Source: Paracoccaceae bacterium (GTDB lineage: Bacteria > Pseudomonadota > Alphaproteobacteria > Rhodobacterales > Rhodobacteraceae). From it: a stretch of DNA of 19,179 bases. Both the position numbers and the translations under genes were made by a program. Under the pieces are notes generated by a model, which searched no databases, was not told the DNA's origin, and was given only the letters and a program-made list of their open reading frames with translations. Shown here in pieces: positions 14,752 to 19,179 of this stretch; positions within the stretch are counted from its first letter, which is position 1; each line of letters begins with the position of its first letter. The stretch spans positions 1 through 19,179 of the forward strand of contig SLQN01000168.1 in NCBI GenBank assembly GCA_007131465.1. Direction: 5' to 3'.

Positions 14752-15258
14752 ATGCAACACACACGTCGTCAACACCTGGTCATGCTTGGTAGCGCAGTCG
14801 CAGCCACGATGGTCGGATCTGGAACCGCCAGTGCCGAGGCCGAGATTCACGAGATAGACATGCTGAATGTCGACCCCGACAACCGGCAAGAAAGAATGCT
14901 GTTCAGGCCCGCCATCCTGCGCGCACACCCCGGCGACACCGTCAAATTCCTTGCGACCGAGCGCGGGCACAACGCTCAGTCCATCAATGGCATGACGCCC
15001 GAGGGCGGTGAAGAGTTCAGAGGTCGCATCAATGAGGAGATAGAAGTCACGCTCGACGTCGAGGGAACCTACGGGTATATCTGCCAGCCACACCAGACCA
15101 TGGGCATGATCGGGTTCATTCTTGTGGGCAACTTCACAGCGAACCTGGACGCAGTGCGCGACGCTGCCGCGTCGTTGAGAGGGCGCGACACGACGCGGCG
15201 GATCGAGGAATATCTGGCCGAGATCGATGCCATTGCCGCTGAAGAAGGTCTCGCCTGA
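14752..15258 (+). CDS. Pseudoazurin (type 1 blue copper protein)
   Basis: A 168-residue exported cupredoxin. All four type 1 copper ligands are present with pseudoazurin spacing: H73 (RGHNAQSI), C111, H114 and M119 (CQPHQTMGM). The C-to-H distance of 3 and H-to-M distance of 5 match the family. The N-terminus TRRQHLVMLGSAVAATM followed by ASA suggests a signal peptide, possibly twin-arginine. The ATG at 14752 is preferred to an in-frame TTG six bases earlier; AAAAGG lies upstream. Pseudoazurin shuttles electrons in the periplasm, classically to nitrite or nitrous-oxide reductases, none of which is in the window. It could serve the sugar dehydrogenase and cytochrome c genes nearby, but they are on the other strand and this link is inference. 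The C-terminal tail of about 25 residues is charged and helical. Confidence 0.93.
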   Translation: MQHTRRQHLVMLGSAVAATMVGSGTASAEAEIHEIDMLNVDPDNRQERMLFRPAILRAHPGDTVKFLATERGHNAQSINGMTPEGGEEFRGRINEEIEVTLDVEGTYGYICQPHQTMGMIGFILVGNFTANLDAVRDAAASLRGRDTTRRIEEYLAEIDAIAAEEGLA

Positions 15259-15423
15259 TCGCGCTTGCGTCAGCCTCTCAAAACCAGGGCAGCTTTTGCC
15301 GTGGTTTTACAGGTGACGACACTCTGGCAAATATGCGTGACACGAAAGCGGCGCGTGGGGTCCGAGTCGAAACGGAAGACGGGGTCGCAAATTCAACTCG
15401 TTGCAGCGCGAATGTCGCCTGAC

Positions 15424-16110
15424 TTACGGGAATTCTTCCGCGATGAAGGTCGAAAGGTTTGCGATGTCCTGATCCGATAAAGCCGCCGCAACAGGCCGCA
15501 TCAGAGCGGAATTCGGCCCGATGGTTTCTCCGGCGCGGTATTGCTTCAGCAGCTCCGCTACATCGGCGGCCTCCATGCCGGTAAGCGAGGGGAAACTTGC
15601 CATGCCGCGCCCCGTGCGCCCATGACATTGGGCGCAGGCATCCGCAAACAGCGCCTCGCCAGCAGCAATATCCGCAGTCCCGGCGGGGTCTGGTCCTATC
15701 AGTTCCCACGCACCGCCGAAAGCCTCAAGCTTATCGGATTGTGGCGATACGGAGCCGTCATCACTTGCAGAGTAGTAGAGCGGTCGTCCATCATAGGTGA
15801 CAATCTGCCGGTGATTATGTTCAACCGTTCCCAGAAGGGACGCATCAACACCCTCGCCAGCTTGCGGATCATCAGACGTGATCACCATGCGCCAGGTATC
15901 AAGACACTCTGCGCTGGTGCACGATAACTCGGCCAACTGATCGTCAGTCGCCCGGATATCGGTCGAGAAGACATACAGCGGTCTACCCTCTCCGTCCGTC
16001 AGATAGGGACCGAAGTCTTCGCTTTCAGCGAAATCAATGGTAATGATGTCAGTTGCGAAAGCAGGCATCACTGACACGAACAAGACTGCCGCGCTGATCA
16101 GGGTTTTCAT
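15424..16110 (-). CDS. Secreted-repeat (Lipoprotein_15/COG4315-like) protein fused to a class I cytochrome c
   Basis: A 228-residue protein starting at 16110 (MKTLISAAVLFVSVMPAFA signal peptide, AAGGA upstream). Residues about 24-137 form the secreted-repeat domain: GPYLTDGEGRPLYVFSTD, a Cys pair at 64 and 69 followed by W73, and YDGRPLYYSASDD. Residues about 145-228 are a c-type cytochrome with haem-binding C159-A-Q-C162-H163 and a likely distal Met at 204 (ALMRPVAAALS). The protein should work in the periplasm as an electron carrier. It lies 110 bp downstream of the PQQ sugar dehydrogenase on the same strand, which suggests it accepts electrons from that enzyme. A longer frame starting at 16224 overlaps the dehydrogenase and is not preferred. 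Confidence 0.88.
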   Translation of the reverse strand: MKTLISAAVLFVSVMPAFATDIITIDFAESEDFGPYLTDGEGRPLYVFSTDIRATDDQLAELSCTSAECLDTWRMVITSDDPQAGEGVDASLLGTVEHNHRQIVTYDGRPLYYSASDDGSVSPQSDKLEAFGGAWELIGPDPAGTADIAAGEALFADACAQCHGRTGRGMASFPSLTGMEAADVAELLKQYRAGETIGPNSALMRPVAAALSDQDIANLSTFIAEEFP

Positions 16111-16180
16111 CACGGAGGTTCCTTGGTTGAGGTAAGACATTGTCAAGACGGAAGAGCCCGATTGGGTCGCGCGAGATCGC

Positions 16181-16213
16181 GCAGCCGCACCCGCAGTCTT
16201 GCGGTGCGGCTGC
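16181..16213. terminator. GC-rich hairpin between sugar dehydrogenase and cytochrome c genes
   Basis: A 14-bp stem (arms GCAGCCGCACCCGCA and TGCGGTGCGGCTGC, one bulged C) around a 4-nt loop, just after the stop of the PQQ dehydrogenase. No T-run follows on the minus strand, so it is more likely an attenuating or mRNA-stabilising intercistronic hairpin than a classic terminator. Confidence 0.5.
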
Positions 16214-16220
16214 GTGCAGC

Positions 16221-17501
16221 TCACTCCGGAACGATGCGGAAGATATCGCCTTCATCGATGGCAGCATACAGGGCACCATCAGGGCCCTGAACCAGCGCAC
16301 GAAACCGGCCTGGCCCCATCGGCAACTCCACCTCGGTCACGTCGTTCACGGACAGACCGTCTTCGGCCATGTCGATCACGTCAATCCGCTGACCGACCGG
16401 GGTTTCGCCAAAGCCGATCCCCATGAAGCCAACAAGCATGCGGCCTTCCCAGTCCCCCCATTCCGCGCCGGTCAGAAACACGTTGGACGTCATTCCCTGT
16501 GACAGTCCGTTATTGTCCCATGCGGGTGGCAGGGCGTCAGGATAGGTCACGAAATCGGTCATCGGCATGTAGGCCGCGCGCTCTGCCGGGTCCATCGCAT
16601 CCATCTGACCGGGCTCATAGCCGCAATATCCATCGGGGCAGTCGCTGCGTCCGGCCATGTTGGGGCGCGGGTCCCAGCCGCCATTGCCGCCGGGTTCCAG
16701 CGCCGTGATCTCGTCGGAATGCCACGGCCCATGCTCGGCAGCGATCGGCTGTCCGGTTTCGGGATGGAAAGCGATACCTTGAACATTGCGGTGGCCATAG
16801 GTGAAGATCCGCGGATCGAAGCCATCAGGGGAATTGTTGCCTTCGGCGGCATTGCCGTCGCGGTCAATACGCAACACTTTGCCACCCAGCAATGTCGGGC
16901 TCTGGGGCACTTCAGCCCCATGAATGTCGCCCGTCGTCAGGTAAAGATACCCGTCAGGTCCGAAACGCACCCGTCCGCCATTATGCGCACCAGGGCCACC
17001 GAAGGGCTGGTCGCTCGCCTCGGGCTTGTAAGGAACATTGTCAATCAGGTCCATGCGGTCAGAGACTGCGGTCAGGTCCTCATTGACAGTAAAGCGCATC
17101 AGCCGGTTGGTTCCCGGCTCTGTCATGTTGGAGGTGGAATAGACATATAGGAAGCGGTTGTCGTCAAACTCCGGGTCGACCGCGACACCCATCATCCCCG
17201 CCTGCCCCTCGCAGAACAGGTCATCTGCAATGCTGTCATACCCTTCAGCCCCCCCCATCCCCAGCAAGTCATTAACTTCTTCGTCGGGGAGCATGACCGA
17301 CAGGCCATCACATTTCTGGGTGAAGAACATTGTGCCATCCGGCAGAAAGGCCATGTCCCATGGGTCTGCCAGCCCCGACAATACAGTCGTGTAACTCAGG
17401 CCTGGGGCGTGGCTGTCAGAGAAAGCGACAGTCGGCGCAACGGACGTTATGGCTGACGCCATGATCACCCCAATTGGGGCGCTTGTCAGAAATCGATACA
17501 T
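16221..17501 (-). CDS. PQQ-dependent aldose sugar dehydrogenase (sorbosone/glucose dehydrogenase type)
   Basis: A 426-residue exported beta-propeller protein. A signal peptide (about residues 1-27, ending near VAFS) precedes the mature start, which reads LSGLADPWDMAFLPDGTMFFTQ. Quinoprotein signatures include GAHNGGRVRFGPDGYLYLTTGD, in which H173 is the putative catalytic base, and YGHRNVQGIAFHP with R238, N239 and Q241 in the PQQ-binding region. EHGPWHSDEI supplies a further typical block. Such enzymes oxidise aldose sugars in the periplasm and pass electrons to a soluble acceptor. The cytochrome c gene 110 bp downstream, and possibly pseudoazurin, are candidate acceptors. The exact sugar is unknown. 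No PQQ biosynthesis genes are in the window. Confidence 0.9.
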   Translation of the reverse strand: MYRFLTSAPIGVIMASAITSVAPTVAFSDSHAPGLSYTTVLSGLADPWDMAFLPDGTMFFTQKCDGLSVMLPDEEVNDLLGMGGAEGYDSIADDLFCEGQAGMMGVAVDPEFDDNRFLYVYSTSNMTEPGTNRLMRFTVNEDLTAVSDRMDLIDNVPYKPEASDQPFGGPGAHNGGRVRFGPDGYLYLTTGDIHGAEVPQSPTLLGGKVLRIDRDGNAAEGNNSPDGFDPRIFTYGHRNVQGIAFHPETGQPIAAEHGPWHSDEITALEPGGNGGWDPRPNMAGRSDCPDGYCGYEPGQMDAMDPAERAAYMPMTDFVTYPDALPPAWDNNGLSQGMTSNVFLTGAEWGDWEGRMLVGFMGIGFGETPVGQRIDVIDMAEDGLSVNDVTEVELPMGPGRFRALVQGPDGALYAAIDEGDIFRIVPE

Positions 17502-17762
17502 TGAAGTTCCTCCCTATTTCGAGGTCGCGACCTCGGGCATGTTCCGGATGACAGTCGAGGGTCACGAAAGCCCCGGGTGACATCCAGAGGAAGAACACGT
17601 TGTGAGGCGAGAAGGTTCCCAACTCCTCGGATCTACTTGTCGAAGATGGCAGCGCAACTGATCGGGCAGCTTGAGGCAAACACCCCTGCGGCAGCGTTGC
17701 AGGGAGTTCATGCATTGTGGTCCGACATCATCAATAAAGAACGTGCCAGCCCGCACCCTGGC
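17502..17762. other. Intergenic stretch with no supported gene
   Basis: About 260 bp upstream of the sugar dehydrogenase. It should contain that gene's promoter. Short frames on both strands give no recognisable protein, and the stretch ends at the restriction-modification remnant. A small unrecognised gene fragment on the plus strand around 17640-17750 cannot be excluded. Confidence 0.4.
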
Positions 17763-17922
17763 TTGGAAGACGCAGATCGAAGAGAACTCCTCACCCAACG
17801 TCTTGCGCATACCGTCGGCGGTGTTGGCATCGACCCAGCCGCCATTGGTGACATAGGCCAGCACGCCGCTGTCACCCAGACGGTCAGCACCCCACGGATC
17901 GCACGGATAGCCTGACTGTAAC
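17763..17922 (-). pseudogene. Fragment of a Type ISP restriction-modification/helicase-type protein
   Basis: About 53 residues on the minus strand read YSQAIRAIR, then after a one-base frame change WGADRLGDSGVLAYVTNGGWVDANTADGMRKTLGEEFSSICVF. This matches the methyltransferase region of the large Type ISP (predicted helicase) restriction-modification proteins, which carry a VTNGGWLDGNTADGLRKxLxEEFSSIYVF block. The similarity stops sharply on both sides. The full proteins are over a thousand residues, so this is a small relic with a frameshift near 17895-17905. It indicates a past defence gene at this place. Confidence 0.7.
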
Positions 17923-17962
17923 AAGCCCTGACCGCACGTCCAGCGAGACGGTTACGGTCATT

Positions 17963-18535
17963 GTGAGTGGTTCGGGCATGCGTGATCCGAATTCGGTCGA
18001 GTGGGCTGACCTGTCTGGCTCGATCAACGACCGAGCGCGAACAGAACGCGCTGGCACGACCGTCACCTTCACACCCGAGGGAAGCGGCATTGAATCGCGT
18101 GTGACGGACAGTGTCGGGCGCTTCGCCTTTGAATTGCCCACCGGAATCGCAGGCCACCTCGATGCAAAGCGTGAATATGATCCTCGCGTAGATCGCAATC
18201 TCACTGCGCGCGACGCCCTGGATGTGCTGCGTCTCGTGCTCGGGATCGCGCCAAGCTGGGGTCCTGCAACCGCGATAGACTTCATTGCCGCCGATATCAA
18301 CCAGGACGGTCAAGCTTCCGCTGCCGATGCGATGGATGTCTTGCGTGCCGCAGTCGGGTTGCAAATTGACAACCTGCCACGGTGGGTGTTCCTTGACTCT
18401 GCCGCTGACCTTTCGGAAATAAGCCGCAGCAACACAGCTATCGAGACGGGTGTTCGGATCGATGCCCTGACGGCAGGTCTGGCTGAAGTGTCGATGACTG
18501 GCATTCTCCTGGGCAGCATGCAGGAATTCGTCTGA
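17963..18535 (+). pseudogene. C-terminal fragment of a dockerin-repeat surface/secreted protein
   Basis: The open frame can be read from about 17897, where it gives a beta-strand-like SETVTVIVSG with no start codon, so the listed GTG start is arbitrary and the 5' part is missing. The 190 residues contain a carboxypeptidase-regulatory-like beta domain (about 15-65) followed by a dockerin-type pair. The first half is NLTARDALDVLRLVLGI. The second is DINQDGQASAADAMDVLRAAVGL, with a calcium loop D111-x-N113-x-D115-G and D122. The end, WVFLDSAADLSEI and MTGILLG, is typical of C-termini of large calcium-binding adhesin-like proteins. The 5' end abuts the restriction-modification relic, so the gene was probably truncated by recombination there. 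It could still be translated as a short protein, but it has no signal peptide. Confidence 0.7.
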
Positions 18536-18600
18536 GCCGCGTGACAGAATAGGGCACGCGTTTCAGGCAGAGCGGTTAGATTGAACGGCGTCGCAAGGAA

Positions 18601-18621
18601 TCTCTCAGACGTGCTGAGAGA
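18601..18621. terminator. Hairpin between convergent genes
   Basis: TCTCTCAG and CTGAGAGA form an 8-bp perfect stem with a 5-nt loop. They are followed at 18625-18638 by a second palindrome, GCATAGCGCTATGC. Both lie between the end of the dockerin fragment (plus) and the end of the MauE-like gene (minus), where a bidirectional terminator is expected. No clear T-run is present. The remainder of 18536-18751 holds no gene I can support. Confidence 0.45.
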
Positions 18622-18751
18622 GTCGCATAGCGCTATGCTGCATTGGGCGCATGTTGGAGCCCAAAAGCACAGAAGCTGACCCAGCGACCCCCTAAGAGTC
18701 CCCGGCGATCTGCTGAACAGCCAGAGTGAAGTTTGGGGTCTGGCACCTGCG

Positions 18752-19179
18752 TCACTGTCCCAGCACCGTGATCTTGAACAGCATCCAGAGCGCCATGCCG
18801 ATCATCATCAGGTTCTCGGTCAGCGAGACAAAGCCCAAGGGCACATTGCTGTCGCCGCCCACGCAGGCGCATTTCAGGTCGCGCTTGTCAATATAGACCG
18901 CCTTGAAGACAGATATGGCACCGATCGTGCCGATGGTCAGGGCAACCGGGATGGACACCCACATCAGCGCGCCCGCGACCATCAGAACACCGGCCAGCCC
19001 TTCAGCATAAGGATAGACATAACCATAGCGCACCCAGCGCTGCGCCAGCAGGTCGTAATTCAGGAACATGGTCGAGAAGCTCTCGATATCCTTCAGCTTC
19101 TGCAACGCCAGCAGGCACATGGCGAAGGCGATGAACCATTCAGCAGCGGCGATGGTCAGCAATTGGCCATAGGTTGCCA
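18752..19179 (-). CDS. MauE/DoxX-family redox-associated membrane protein (partial, runs off right edge)
   Basis: The frame is open from the right edge to the stop at 18752. At least 142 residues are visible, and the N-terminus lies outside the window or begins at a TTG at 19162. About four TM helices are seen: EWFIAFAMCLLALQKL, an internal GLAGVLMVAGALMW, IPVALTIGTIGAISVF and NLMMIGMALWMLF. The block KCACVGGDSNVPLGFVSLTE holds a Cys-x-Cys pair typical of MauE/DoxX-like proteins that support thiol-disulfide chemistry at the membrane. In relatives a glutaredoxin-like domain or gene lies upstream; whether that is so here cannot be seen. Confidence 0.82.
   Translation of the reverse strand, partial: ATYGQLLTIAAAEWFIAFAMCLLALQKLKDIESFSTMFLNYDLLAQRWVRYGYVYPYAEGLAGVLMVAGALMWVSIPVALTIGTIGAISVFKAVYIDKRDLKCACVGGDSNVPLGFVSLTENLMMIGMALWMLFKITVLGQ

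Noticed and set aside
15265..15480. Small plus-strand frame after pseudoazurin
   Set aside because: No ribosome binding site, no recognisable protein, and its 3' part overlaps the conserved C-terminus of the cytochrome c gene on the other strand.

Overview
The window is GC-rich, densely packed DNA that most resembles an alphaproteobacterium of the Rhodobacteraceae (Roseobacter/Rhodobacter group). The reasons are the codon use, the overlapping stop/start junctions, an osmoregulated periplasmic glucan (OPG) operon of OpgG/OpgH type, a pseudoazurin, a DksA-like zinc-finger protein and a MauE/DoxX membrane protein. The taxonomic call is inference from gene style, not from a marker gene. No rRNA, tRNA, CRISPR array or intact mobile element was seen.

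Left part (1-4.8 kb, minus strand). A Hen1-type RNA 2'-O-methyltransferase runs off the left edge. Upstream of it lies a zinc-ribbon SAM methyltransferase, and then the wreck of a carbohydrate ABC transporter: a solute-binding protein with an amber codon just after its signal peptide, a frameshift and deletions, joined directly to the C-terminal TOBE region of the ATPase. Further upstream is an apparent minus-strand run: Gfo/Idh/MocA oxidoreductase, DksA/TraR-like zinc-finger protein, MFS permease. A potassium-channel-like protein with a C-terminal zinc ribbon is transcribed divergently on the plus strand.

Centre (5.75-13.6 kb). This is the most interesting region. On the minus strand, cytochrome b561, an OpgH glucosyltransferase fused to a C-terminal SAM methyltransferase, and OpgG/OpgD form an overlapping operon for periplasmic glucan synthesis. 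Divergently, across 136 bp containing a CAGATA-N6-TATCTG palindrome, three overlapping genes encode a CDP-alcohol phosphatidyltransferase, a membrane alkaline-phosphatase-superfamily (LtaS/OpgB-like) head-group transferase and a UPF0104/LPG-synthase-TM-like membrane protein. A reasonable inference is one envelope locus that builds a glucan, makes a phospholipid donor and moves the head group to an extracytoplasmic acceptor, with methylation as a further modification. A NusG/RfaH-like elongation factor lies convergently at the end.

Right part (14.3-19.2 kb). A pseudoazurin (type 1 copper protein), a two-domain secreted-repeat/cytochrome c protein and a PQQ-dependent sugar (aldose) dehydrogenase form a plausible periplasmic oxidation and electron-transfer set. 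After them comes a decayed patch with a fragment of a Type ISP restriction-modification protein abutting the C-terminal end of a dockerin-containing surface protein. A MauE/DoxX-like membrane protein runs off the right edge.
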